Source: Roseburia sp. 1XD42-34
GTDB lineage: Bacteria; Bacillota; Bacilli; Bacillales; Amphibacillaceae
Reading direction: 5' to 3'
DNA length: 64,000 nucleotides
Assembly (NCBI RefSeq): GCF_009917385.1
Contig: NZ_QWLJ01000006.1
Coordinates: 124,001-188,000, forward strand
Below, in pieces: positions 1 through 8,834 of this stretch. Within the stretch, counting starts at the first letter, position 1, and the number at the start of each line of letters is the position of its first letter. Under the pieces are notes generated by a model. It did not search any database, was not told the origin of the DNA, and saw only the letters and a program-made list of their open reading frames with translations. The translations under genes and the position numbers were made by a program.

Positions 1-123
1 TGTACGCCGTATAGAGAAGTGGATATGCGCTTATTTGATAAATCAAATCTATTAGATGAGAAGACCTCTTGGTTAGTAATTAAGTTTCTTTTTTCTTATA
101 CAGAAGGCGTAGAATATGTTTAA
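1..123 (+). CDS. C-terminal end of an unidentified protein (partial)
   Basis: The reading frame is open from base 1 to a TAA at 121-123 and gives 40 residues ending in EGVEYV. It is the 3' end of a gene that begins before the window. The fragment is rich in charged and aromatic residues and I do not recognise a family. It lies 132 bases before an ABC permease gene on the same strand, so it may belong to the same carbohydrate locus (for example a solute-binding protein or a glycoside hydrolase), but the sequence does not show this. Confidence 0.5.
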   Translation, partial: CTPYREVDMRLFDKSNLLDEKTSWLVIKFLFSYTEGVEYV

Positions 124-255
124 TTTTGTAAATTAGAAGAAGAATTTTTTAAAAAACGTATAGATAGATACGACATTTTTTATTTGAAAATTGTTAAATA
201 CGTTGATTTTAATAATAGAGGCTAATGGGCGGTGTTTATAACAGGGAGGGATAAT

Positions 256-1257
256 ATGGCAATTAGGGAAGAAAAGCTAAATGATGATTATATACCGTTA
301 GATTATTCCGGTAAGAATAGATCTCTTATTGAAAAGACAAACTTTCGAAAAAAATTTAAAAACTTTAATAAAAACGTGAAGAAAAATTGGCAGTTATATA
401 TCTTCCTTTTACCGGCTTTGATTTTCTTTTTTATCTTTCATTACATTCCGATGTATGGCGTTCAAATTGCTTTTAAAGACTTCTATGCAACATTAGGGAT
501 TTGGGGGAGTCCTTGGATTGGTTTTGACCACTTTGAACGTTTTTTCGATTCTTATTATTTTTTTAGATTATTAAAAAACACATTATTACTTAGCCTATAT
601 GGGATTCTTTTATTTCCTTTACCTATAATATTTGCATTAGCCTTAAATGAATTGAGGAATGGCCCCTTTAAAAAATGGTCACAAACACTTACCTATGCTC
701 CACACTTTATTTCTGTAGTTGTACTTGTAGGCATGATTATTGCATTTTTAGATCCAATTACAGGAATAGTTAATAATATCATTGTTCAATTTGGTGGAGA
801 GGCCATCCCGTTTTTAACAGATCCTGATTGGTTTAGACATATATTTGTCTGGTCTGGACAATGGCAATCATTAGGGTGGGGGACCATTATTTACTTGGCT
901 GCTTTAGCTGGGGTAAATCCAGAACTTCATGAGGCGGCTAAAGTAGATGGAGCAACGAGAATGCAACGAATCATTCATATTAATATTCCTTCTATTTTAC
1001 CGACTGTAGTTGTGTTATTTATATTGAATATCGGTAGCTTTATGGCAATTGGATTTGAAAAAGTGTTATTGCTTCAGAATTCATTGAACTCAGAAACATC
1101 TGATGTTATTCAAACATTCGTGTATGAAACGGGGTTATTGGAGGGCCAGTACAGCTTTGCAGCTGCGATAGGTTTATTTGAATCAGCTATCAATATTGTT
1201 TTACTAATAACCGTTAATTATCTGGCAAGAAAAACGAGCAATAACAGCTTATGGTGA
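256..1257 (+). CDS. ABC transporter permease, LplB/YtcP family (carbohydrate, CUT1)
   Basis: This is one of the two membrane subunits of a binding-protein-dependent sugar importer (333 residues). It has a cytoplasmic N-terminus, about six hydrophobic segments and the EAA loop (EAAKVDGA at about residue 226) that contacts the ATPase. I chose the ATG at 256 because GGAGGG lies 5 bases upstream; a GTG at 232 in the same frame has no ribosome site. The partner permease starts 12 bases after its stop. It is strongly similar along its whole length to the permease at 15807, so the cassette is duplicated. No substrate-binding protein or ATPase for this copy is visible. Oligosaccharide import is inferred from the family. 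Confidence 0.9.
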   Translation: MAIREEKLNDDYIPLDYSGKNRSLIEKTNFRKKFKNFNKNVKKNWQLYIFLLPALIFFFIFHYIPMYGVQIAFKDFYATLGIWGSPWIGFDHFERFFDSYYFFRLLKNTLLLSLYGILLFPLPIIFALALNELRNGPFKKWSQTLTYAPHFISVVVLVGMIIAFLDPITGIVNNIIVQFGGEAIPFLTDPDWFRHIFVWSGQWQSLGWGTIIYLAALAGVNPELHEAAKVDGATRMQRIIHINIPSILPTVVVLFILNIGSFMAIGFEKVLLLQNSLNSETSDVIQTFVYETGLLEGQYSFAAAIGLFESAINIVLLITVNYLARKTSNNSLW

Positions 1258-1269
1258 GGAGGCAATAAC

Positions 1270-2154
1270 ATGTCTGATAAAGTATTTGATCTATTAAATA
1301 AATCGTTTATAGGTATCATTGTATTAATTGTATTGTATCCGTTAGTCTTTGTAATCAGTGCCTCTATAAGCGACCCTTCTGCAGTAAGTACTGGGGAAAT
1401 GTGGCTTTGGCCAGTAGATATTACACTAGACGGGTTTAAGTTAGTGTTTCAAAATGATGCAATTTGGTTAGGATATCGAAATACAGTTATGTACACCATT
1501 TTAGGCACATTACTACATCTTATCGTTTTACTTCCATGTGCGTATGCATTGTCAAGAAAAGAGCTAAAGGGAAAGAAAATAATGTTGTGGTTTATTTTAT
1601 TTACCATGCTTTTTAATGGGGGACTAATTCCGAATTACCTAGTGGTAAAGTCCTTAGGGATGTTAGACACGATTTGGGCAATCGTCATACCTGGTCTTGT
1701 AGGAGCTTGGTCTATTCTCGTAGCTCGATCATTTTTTCAGCAAAGTATACCAGATCAATTGGTGGAAGCCTCGAAGATGGATGGAGCAAGTGATTTTAAA
1801 ATCTTTATTAAGGTAGTCTTACCATTATCCATGCCAATAATTGCAGTAATGGCATTGTTCCATGCAGTTGGTCTTTGGAACCAATATTTTTCGGCGCTCA
1901 TCTATTTGTCAGATGAGAATTTATTTCCTCTACAACTGATTCTAAGAGAAATTCTTATTGTTAATGAAGCAGCAGCTTCTGCTGGTGGTGGCGGGCCTGC
2001 TCATGCAGCTGGGTCATTTGTTGAGCAGGTAAAACTTGCTTCTCAAGTAAAATATGCGGTAATTATTGTGTCAACTTTGCCTTTGCTTGTAGTGTACCCT
2101 TTTGTTCAAAAGTTTTTTGTTAAAGGGGTTTTGATTGGGTCTGTAAAAGAATAG
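1270..2154 (+). CDS. ABC transporter permease, YtcP/LplC family (carbohydrate, CUT1)
   Basis: Second membrane subunit (294 residues) of the importer begun by the preceding gene. It has about six membrane segments and an EAA loop (EASKMDGA, about residue 165). The ATG follows GAGGAGGC with good spacing. Near the C-terminus, around residues 237-245, is a Gly/Ala-rich loop (SAGGGGPAHAA) absent from the paralogue at 16761, which has a different short loop there. The gene ends in the conserved VKGVLIGSVKE tail shared with that paralogue. A non-coding repeat lies between this gene and the YesL-like gene. Confidence 0.9.
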   Translation: MSDKVFDLLNKSFIGIIVLIVLYPLVFVISASISDPSAVSTGEMWLWPVDITLDGFKLVFQNDAIWLGYRNTVMYTILGTLLHLIVLLPCAYALSRKELKGKKIMLWFILFTMLFNGGLIPNYLVVKSLGMLDTIWAIVIPGLVGAWSILVARSFFQQSIPDQLVEASKMDGASDFKIFIKVVLPLSMPIIAVMALFHAVGLWNQYFSALIYLSDENLFPLQLILREILIVNEAAASAGGGGPAHAAGSFVEQVKLASQVKYAVIIVSTLPLLVVYPFVQKFFVKGVLIGSVKE

Positions 2155-2175
2155 TGTTTTTTGTAGTATAAGGAA

Positions 2176-2369
2176 GTATAAAATGAAGTGCTTGGGATAA
2201 GGAAATAACCAAATAGCCACGTCCGGCTCATGAGACCAGCAACGATGCGGCGTTAAAAATGCGCTCTACGATAAGACATCATGGTTCGTGCCTCACCATG
2301 ATTCCCAAAACTTTAGTTGCTTCGCTCCAGTCACTACGTTGCTAACCGGGCGCTCCGCGCCTTTGTTCT
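2176..2369 (+). repeat. Dispersed repeat family A, copy 1
   Basis: About 194 bases that recur, diverged, at 9963-10160 (same strand) and 15483-15735 (opposite strand, with an internal insertion). Shared landmarks are GTATAAAATGA.GTGCTTGG at the start, CAGCAACGATGCG in the middle, ACTTTAGTTGCTTCG, CTACGTTGCTAA and GCGCCTTTGTTC at the end. It contains the short inverted repeat ATCATGG...CCATGAT and no credible reading frame. It fills the space between the second permease gene and the yesL-like gene. Confidence 0.85.
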
Positions 2370-2402
2370 AGAAAGCTATACCCACAGGGGAGGAGGGTAT
2401 TC

Positions 2403-3020
2403 ATGCAAGGAGTTGCCAATGGATTTTTTCGGGTATCTGAATGGGTAATGAGACTAGCCTACCTAAACCTTTTATGGATCGCATTTACGTTTTTGGGATT
2501 AGCCATTTTTGGATTCATGCCAGCAACTACAGCAATGTTTGCTATCGTGCGAAAGTGGCAACGAGGGGTTGAAGATTTTCCAATATTCACCACTTTTTGG
2601 AGTGTGTATAAAAAAGATTTCAAATCGGTTAATATAATTGGCGTTGTGTTATTTCTTTTAGGATACTTTTTATCTATTGAATTTCAAATATTAAAAAGTC
2701 AAACAGAGTTGATTTATTATTTAGCAAGGTTTGGTGTAATGGCACAATTTATATTATACAGTATTGTAGTTGCGTACTTTTTCCCGATTTTTGTTCATTT
2801 TAAGCTAACTAAGAAAGATTACTTCAAATGGACTTTCATCATAGGTTTATCACATCCCATATTAACAGTGTTTTTATTGGGATTACTAACATTTTTTTAT
2901 TTCATTATAATAAAAACAATCCCAGCTTTTCTTTTCTTTTTTGGAGGAAGTGCAACTGCGTTTATTCTAATGTGGGGCGTATCGTTAACCTTTTCCAAAT
3001 TGGAAGAAAATAAGGTTTAG
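2403..3020 (+). CDS. YesL-like membrane protein (DUF624)
   Basis: A 205-residue membrane protein with about five hydrophobic segments and the family's early motif GFMPATTAMFA (about residues 38-48). YesL/DUF624 proteins sit beside LplABC/YtcP-type sugar importers in Bacillus; their exact role is unknown. The ATG follows GGGGAGGAGGG. It is paralogous to 17697-18329, which has the same place behind the second permease pair. Probable operon member with the two upstream permease genes despite the intervening repeat. Confidence 0.85.
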   Translation: MQGVANGFFRVSEWVMRLAYLNLLWIAFTFLGLAIFGFMPATTAMFAIVRKWQRGVEDFPIFTTFWSVYKKDFKSVNIIGVVLFLLGYFLSIEFQILKSQTELIYYLARFGVMAQFILYSIVVAYFFPIFVHFKLTKKDYFKWTFIIGLSHPILTVFLLGLLTFFYFIIIKTIPAFLFFFGGSATAFILMWGVSLTFSKLEENKV

Positions 3021-3056
3021 TTGTAAAACATTCGTGGTCAAACGACACCCGAATTT

Positions 3057-3085
3057 TTGAATGATGTACCGTTTTTAATTATACT
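3057..3085 (+). promoter_or_regulatory. Sigma-A-type promoter for the LacI-family gene
   Basis: TTGAAT at 3057-3062 and TATACT at 3080-3085 are separated by 17 bases, about 80 bases before the TTG start of the regulator. Just upstream lies a partial dyad (ATTCG ... CGAAT, about 3031-3054) that could be an operator. Confidence 0.6.
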
Positions 3086-3087
3086 AA

Positions 3088-4155
<1,068 letters not shown>

Positions 4156-4230
4156 TTACAGTATTCGGCATGTTTTTACCAGAATTGATTTTTGAAATTC
4201 ATTGACACGCTCCAATTTGAAGTAATTACT

Positions 4231-4258
4231 TTACATCTGTTACTATTTCTAATATACT
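4231..4258 (+). promoter_or_regulatory. Candidate promoter of the GntR regulator gene
   Basis: TTACAT (4231-4236), a 16-base spacer and TATACT (4253-4258). A TGGT....ACCA dyad begins 12 bases downstream, a position suited to autorepression. Confidence 0.45.
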
Positions 4259-4269
4259 TAATCTGACAA

Positions 4270-4282
4270 CTGGTTATGACCA
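4270..4282 (+). promoter_or_regulatory. Candidate operator for the GntR regulator (site 1)
   Basis: CTGGTTATGACCA contains the dyad TGGT-N4-ACCA. The same CTGGTWATG word occurs twice, on opposite strands, upstream of the agaS-like gene (5072-5093). NagR/YvoA-type GntR regulators are known to bind TGGT....ACCA dyads, so this is a plausible regulon signature. Confidence 0.55.
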
Positions 4283-4306
4283 CGTGAAAGGAGGCTTGAC
4301 ATAAAC

Positions 4307-5023
4307 TTGGACAAAAACAGTAAAGTGCCTTTATATTTACAGCTTATGGAGAAAATAATTCATAAGATCGAAAATAAAACCTATGAAGAACATGACAAGC
4401 TTCCTTCTGAACGTGAATTTTGTGATATGTACAAGTTAAGTAGAATCACTGTTAGACAAGCGCTTCAAGAATTAGAAAGAGAAGGGTATATTTACAAACT
4501 GCATGGAAAAGGAACTTTTGTCGCAGCAGCCTCGATTGAACAAAACTTAGTCAAATTGTATAGTTTTACAGAAGAAATGAAAAAAATGGGAAAAACACCG
4601 ATGACGAAGGTTTTATCCTTTAAAGAAATGGCTATTGAAGCTAGACTTGCAAACAAACTGGATTTAGAACCACTGGACGAAGTGTATGAGGTGGTTCGTT
4701 TACGACTTGCAGATGACCAGCCACTCATGTACGAAACATCTTATTTACCAAAAAAGTTATTTTCACATTTAACGAAAAAGCAATTAATGGAAAAGCCTAT
4801 GTATGATGTGTTTTTACAGGATTACCAGGTTCACGTTACAAAGGCAGTGGAACGATTCTCTGCAACGCAATTGCGTGAAGCGGAAGCTGGTTATTTAAAT
4901 GCTCCAGCACAGCAACCAGCAATGTTAATTAAGCGATTTGCTTACCATCATGATCAGTTAATTGAGTATACTGTTAGTATAGCGCGGGGTGATAAATTTG
5001 ACTATACAGTAGAACTGACATAA
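4307..5023 (+). CDS. GntR-family regulator, HutC/NagR (UTRA) subfamily
   Basis: A 238-residue regulator with an N-terminal winged HTH (residues about 5-70, including SEREFCDMYKLSRITVRQAL) and a C-terminal UTRA ligand domain (about 90-235). UTRA proteins of the NagR type sense phosphorylated amino sugars. The TTG at 4307 keeps the standard N-terminus (KVPLYLQLMEKI); AAAGGAGG lies 12 bases upstream, a slightly long spacing, and the next in-frame ATG would cut into the HTH. Its position before agaS-, nagA-, kbaY- and lacC-like genes, and the shared CTGGTWATG motif, point to it as their repressor. Confidence 0.88.
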   Translation: MDKNSKVPLYLQLMEKIIHKIENKTYEEHDKLPSEREFCDMYKLSRITVRQALQELEREGYIYKLHGKGTFVAAASIEQNLVKLYSFTEEMKKMGKTPMTKVLSFKEMAIEARLANKLDLEPLDEVYEVVRLRLADDQPLMYETSYLPKKLFSHLTKKQLMEKPMYDVFLQDYQVHVTKAVERFSATQLREAEAGYLNAPAQQPAMLIKRFAYHHDQLIEYTVSIARGDKFDYTVELT

Positions 5024-5029
5024 AAACAG

Positions 5030-5061
5030 CTCTATTGAGAATAGAACTTAATAGAGTTTTT
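5030..5061 (+). terminator. Intrinsic terminator after the GntR gene
   Basis: Stem CTCTATT / AATAGAG followed by TTTTT at 5057-5061, six bases after the stop codon. The catabolic genes downstream may therefore need their own promoter. Confidence 0.65.
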
Positions 5062-5071
5062 CATAACATAA

Positions 5072-5093
5072 CTGGTAATGACAACATAACCAG
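5072..5093 (+). promoter_or_regulatory. Candidate double operator upstream of the agaS-like gene
   Basis: CTGGTAATG reading right and CTGGTTATG reading left (CATAACCAG) form a 22-base inverted arrangement ending 21 bases before the ATG at 5115. It repeats the motif at 4270-4282 before the GntR gene. Confidence 0.55.
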
Positions 5094-5114
5094 ATTAATT
5101 GAGGAGGAGAAACA

Positions 5115-6287
5115 ATGTTTCATTTATCTAAGCAAGCATTACAAAAAGGACTGGCAGGTCACACCGCACAAGAAATTTATCAGCAACCGGAAGTATGGAA
5201 GGAAGCATTGTCTACTTTTGAGGAAAGAAAGGAGGAAATCTATAACTTTTTGAACTCCATATATATCAATCACGAGAAGGTGCGGGTGATTTTAACTGGT
5301 GCTGGAACGTCAGCTTTTGCTGGTGACATATTAGTTCCCGAATTGCAGAAGCAAGATCAAGGAAATATTCAATTTGAAGCGATTGCAACTACAGATATTG
5401 TTTCTAATCCGACAAATCATCTCTTTAAGGATACTCCAACGATTCTTGTGTCATTTGCGAGGTCAGGAAATAGTCCAGAAAGTTTAGCTGCCGTTAAACT
5501 TGCCACAGATATCATCGATCATTTTTATCAAGTAAATATTACATGTAACCCACAAGGTAAGTTGGCAATAAATACAAAAAATAATGAGAACAGCATAACG
5601 ATTCTTACTCCTGAGAAGGCGCATGATCAAGGATTTGCGATGACAAGCAGCTTTACGAGCATGATGGTCATTTGTTATTTAGTTTTTTCAAAAGATGCAA
5701 CTTCAAATGAGAAGCTACAAACCGTTATTGCGAATGGGGAACGCTTGGTTGAAGACCTTGTGAGTCCAATCGAAGAGGTGTTAAGTCATGATATGGAACG
5801 GATTGTTTATTTAGGGTCTGGTTCATTAGGGCAGTTTGCACATGAAGCCGCTTTAAAAATGCTCGAGCTATCTGCTGGTAAAGTAGTGGCTGTTCATGAG
5901 TCATCATTAGGATTTCGACATGGTCCCAAATCCATTTTAAATGACAAATCGATTGTTGTACTGTTTATGTCTCAGGATGCCTATACAAGAAAATATGACA
6001 TGGATATGTTAAAAGAGTTGTCTGGGGAACCAAAAAATATCAAAACAGTAGTACTTACAGAAACTGCTGATGAAGAAATAAAAAAATATGCAAACTGGGC
6101 AGTTGTTGTTAACAGCAGTAAGCAATTGCTAGGTAACGATATCTATTTATCTTTACTATACGCGTTATTTGCACAAACCTTAGCACTTAAAAAGTCAATT
6201 CAGTTAGGCATTTCGCCAGATAATCCAAGTCCAGACGGTTCAGTAAATCGCGTGGTTCAAGGTGTAACGATTTACGATTTTGAATAA
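5115..6287 (+). CDS. agaS: AgaS-type SIS-domain sugar isomerase/deaminase
   Basis: A 390-residue protein with two SIS (sugar isomerase) folds. A phosphosugar-binding GAGTSAF motif is at about residues 62-68, SFARSGNSPES at about 113-123, a GSGSLG motif in the second domain, and the conserved HESSLGFRHGPKS segment. AgaS converts galactosamine-6-phosphate to tagatose-6-phosphate plus ammonia. The start follows GAGGAGGAG. It is the first gene of the run with a deacetylase, aldolase and LacC-type kinase, which supports an N-acetylgalactosamine rather than an N-acetylglucosamine route. A glucosamine-specific isomerase is the alternative but fits the aldolase and kinase less well. Confidence 0.85.
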   Translation: MFHLSKQALQKGLAGHTAQEIYQQPEVWKEALSTFEERKEEIYNFLNSIYINHEKVRVILTGAGTSAFAGDILVPELQKQDQGNIQFEAIATTDIVSNPTNHLFKDTPTILVSFARSGNSPESLAAVKLATDIIDHFYQVNITCNPQGKLAINTKNNENSITILTPEKAHDQGFAMTSSFTSMMVICYLVFSKDATSNEKLQTVIANGERLVEDLVSPIEEVLSHDMERIVYLGSGSLGQFAHEAALKMLELSAGKVVAVHESSLGFRHGPKSILNDKSIVVLFMSQDAYTRKYDMDMLKELSGEPKNIKTVVLTETADEEIKKYANWAVVVNSSKQLLGNDIYLSLLYALFAQTLALKKSIQLGISPDNPSPDGSVNRVVQGVTIYDFE

Positions 6288-6368
6288 AACTACGAATGGA
6301 TTCCTATCAAGTTAAGTTAAAAGGGCAACCGAGCTAAACTCGTATCCAATTTAAAGGAAGTGGACGGG

Positions 6369-7523
6369 ATGCAATATTATATAAAAGCAGATCAATTTTT
6401 ATTAGAAGATAGGCTGGAAGGTTCTGGTTATCTTCCCATTGACAATGGACGTTTTGGGGAATGGAAAGCATCCATTTCTACTCAGGAAAAAATAGTTGAC
6501 TGGAGCGGTTATACAATTGCTCCGGGTTTATTTGACACACATATTCATGGAGTCAATGGCTATGACATCATGGATGGAACCAAAGAAGCAGTTCAGGGAA
6601 TTTCGGCCGCATTAGTACCTTTGGGCGTTACGCGTTTTTTGCCCACGACGTTAACCTCTTCCGCGAAAAGTTTGGAACAATCGATTGCTGCTATTGTGGA
6701 AGCAACGGAAGAAGGTCTTTCTGGAGCTCAATCGGAAGGGATTTATTTAGAAGGACCGTTTTTCACAGAAAAATATAAAGGAGCGCAAAACCCTAAATAC
6801 TTCTGTGATCCCGACCTAAAATTATTTAAAAGATGGCAACAGCTTGCCAATGGTACCATTGTAAAAATGGCTCTTGCACCAGAAAGAGTGGGGGCGATGG
6901 AATTTATTTCTGCATTAAAGAACGCTAATGTCAACGTAAGCATTGGTCATAGTGATGCTGATTATGATTGCTGTAAAAAGGCTATTCATGAAGGGGCAAA
7001 TATATTTGTTCATTTATTTAATGGAATGTCTGGATTTCATCATCGGAATCCGGGAGTGGCTGGAGCAGCTTTAATGTCGAAAGCTTTTGTTGAGTTAGTC
7101 TGCGATGGTCACCATGTGCATCCGGATGTCGCTGCTTTTACATGGAGGACTAAAGAAGATCATGTTGTTTTAATAACAGATTGTATGCGGGCAGGGCTCA
7201 TGCCAGATGGAAATTATCAGCTAGGCGAGTTCCCTGTTGTGATGCAAGATGGCATTGCAAGGACGGAAACAGGTTCCTTAGCTGGAAGCACGTTAATTTT
7301 AAAGGATGCGGTAAAAAATTTGTGTCAATGGTCTGATTGTACTTGGGATGAAGCTTGGCATCTGGCAAGTTTAAGCCCAGCTCGAAGTTTAGGGCGCGAT
7401 CAAGACATTGGGAGTATACGACCAGGAAAATGCGCAGATTATGTTGTTATGGACAAACAACTCTCCATTCAAGCAACTGCCGTAAATGGTGAAGTGAAAT
7501 ATCAATTAAACAACTGGAAATGA
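6369..7523 (+). CDS. nagA: N-acetylhexosamine-6-phosphate deacetylase (NagA/AgaA)
   Basis: A 384-residue amidohydrolase with the metal-binding HIHG motif (His58/His60), EGPF, GHSDAD and HLFNGMSGFHHR, and TDCMRAGLMPDG in the C-terminal part. It removes acetate from N-acetylglucosamine- or N-acetylgalactosamine-6-phosphate in the cytoplasm. The ATG at 6369 has AAAGGAAG 8 bases upstream; a GTG at 6360 overlaps that ribosome site and is unlikely. The neighbours (AgaS-like before, tagatose-type aldolase 10 bases after) suggest the GalNAc-6-phosphate substrate (AgaA role). Confidence 0.88.
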   Translation: MQYYIKADQFLLEDRLEGSGYLPIDNGRFGEWKASISTQEKIVDWSGYTIAPGLFDTHIHGVNGYDIMDGTKEAVQGISAALVPLGVTRFLPTTLTSSAKSLEQSIAAIVEATEEGLSGAQSEGIYLEGPFFTEKYKGAQNPKYFCDPDLKLFKRWQQLANGTIVKMALAPERVGAMEFISALKNANVNVSIGHSDADYDCCKKAIHEGANIFVHLFNGMSGFHHRNPGVAGAALMSKAFVELVCDGHHVHPDVAAFTWRTKEDHVVLITDCMRAGLMPDGNYQLGEFPVVMQDGIARTETGSLAGSTLILKDAVKNLCQWSDCTWDEAWHLASLSPARSLGRDQDIGSIRPGKCADYVVMDKQLSIQATAVNGEVKYQLNNWK

Positions 7524-7533
7524 GGGATGTAGC

Positions 7534-8391
7534 ATGGGATACGTACAAAATACAAAAGAAATGCTTATAAAAGCTAGGAAAGAAGGTTATGCCGTACCAG
7601 CTTTTAATATTCATAACCTAGAAACCATCCAGACGGTCGTAGAGACAGCAGCAGAGATGAAGTCACCTGTTATATTGGCAGCGACACCTGGAACGATGAA
7701 GTACGCTGGTAGAGCGTATGTACAAGCTATTGCAGAAGTAGCAGCCAAGATCCATGATATTCCAATTGCCTTACACCTTGATCATCATGAAACATATGAA
7801 TCTATTGTTGAATCTCTTGAACTCGGAACTAAGTCTGTGATGATTGACGGATCACACCATACGTTTGAAGAAAATATTGCGATTACAAAGAAAGTAGCGG
7901 ATAAAGCACATGCCTATGGAGCAACGGTGGAAGGGGAATTAGGTAAATTAGTAGGTCAGGAAGATGATCTAGTAGTTGAAGCAAAGGATGCTGCATATAC
8001 GGATCCAGATACCGTCGCAGAATTTGTGGAAAAGACGGGAGTTGACTCATTAGCTGTAGCGATTGGAACAGGTCATGGTTTATATGAAGCAGAACCTGCT
8101 CTTGATTTTGACCGGCTTGAAAAAATAAAAAATTTAACGGATATCCCAATTGTGCTTCACGGAGCCTCTGGAATATCAAAAGCCGATGTTCAGAAATGTA
8201 TTGCGCTCGGTTGTGCTAAAGTAAATATTTCTACGGAACTTAAGATTCCTTTTTCTAAAGGACTTAGGCAACACTTAATCGAGCACCCGAATGAAACAGA
8301 TCCAAGAAAGTATATGACTCCAGCTAAGGAAAAGATGAAAGTTGCAGTGAAAGAGAAAATAGAAATTTGTAGGAGTGCCGGAAAAGCATAG
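7534..8391 (+). CDS. Class II tagatose/fructose-bisphosphate aldolase (GatY/KbaY-like)
   Basis: A 285-residue zinc-dependent aldolase. LHLDHHETYE (about residues 80-89) holds the catalytic Asp and a zinc-ligand His; GTGHGLYE and LHGASGI supply the other metal and phosphate-binding elements. The length and the VPAFNIHNLET start are typical of GatY/KbaY. It splits tagatose-1,6-bisphosphate into glyceraldehyde-3-phosphate and dihydroxyacetone phosphate. It starts 10 bases after nagA (GAGGGATGTAGC ribosome site), so the two are co-transcribed. A plain fructose-bisphosphate aldolase cannot be excluded from sequence alone, but the context favours tagatose. Confidence 0.85.
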   Translation: MGYVQNTKEMLIKARKEGYAVPAFNIHNLETIQTVVETAAEMKSPVILAATPGTMKYAGRAYVQAIAEVAAKIHDIPIALHLDHHETYESIVESLELGTKSVMIDGSHHTFEENIAITKKVADKAHAYGATVEGELGKLVGQEDDLVVEAKDAAYTDPDTVAEFVEKTGVDSLAVAIGTGHGLYEAEPALDFDRLEKIKNLTDIPIVLHGASGISKADVQKCIALGCAKVNISTELKIPFSKGLRQHLIEHPNETDPRKYMTPAKEKMKVAVKEKIEICRSAGKA

Positions 8392-8834
8392 AGGTGTATA
8401 TGAATCGAGGTGGGAAGCATGCTCTTGGTGTTCATGTAATTGGATAGGCTAGCCGCGCAGGTATTTTACCATAAAAATACCCCATATACAGCGACGTGAA
8501 TTCTAGGTTAAGAGTAAGTTAATATCAAAAGACCTCATTGAGAAAAAACGCATCTAAATGCTTGATTCGTTTGCAACGACTAGTTGTCGATCAGGGATGG
8601 CGTGTGACGCAGAAAAAACGTATTGCTTTTCAAAGGAACAGGGAAGCTGTTGCAATGAAACACCGCACGTAGAAAAAGTGTATTTCTTTATCAAGGACGT
8701 TGCAACGGCTTGGGCTTTGTGCTAATTCAACGCTGTAGAGCATGAAATAAGTCTCCACTGATTGAATTAGCATTTTCAGGAGGAGTAAGATTATATCAGA
8801 TTAGAGCACATTGCAGACAAGGAGGAGCAGACTT
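8392..8834. other. Non-coding gap between aldolase and kinase genes
   Basis: No gene is seen in these 443 bases. There is a hairpin GGTATTTT...AAAATACC near 8459-8482 and a perfect 11-base inverted repeat TGCTAATTCAA/TTGAATTAGCA (8720-8730 and 8762-8772). A short stretch near 8548-8572 (CATCTAAATGCTTGATTCGTTT) recalls part of repeat family B, but the rest does not align by eye. Confidence 0.5.
8720..8772. repeat. Perfect 11-bp inverted repeat before the kinase gene
   Basis: TGCTAATTCAA at 8720-8730 is the exact reverse complement of 8762-8772, with a 31-base loop. It could be an operator, an mRNA leader hairpin or an element end. The kinase start is 62 bases downstream. Confidence 0.55.

Noticed and set aside
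8392..8834. A fifth copy of repeat family B near 8540-8575
   Set aside because: Only a short stretch (CTAAATGC.TGATTCGTTT) resembles family B; the surrounding hairpins and ends do not align by eye.
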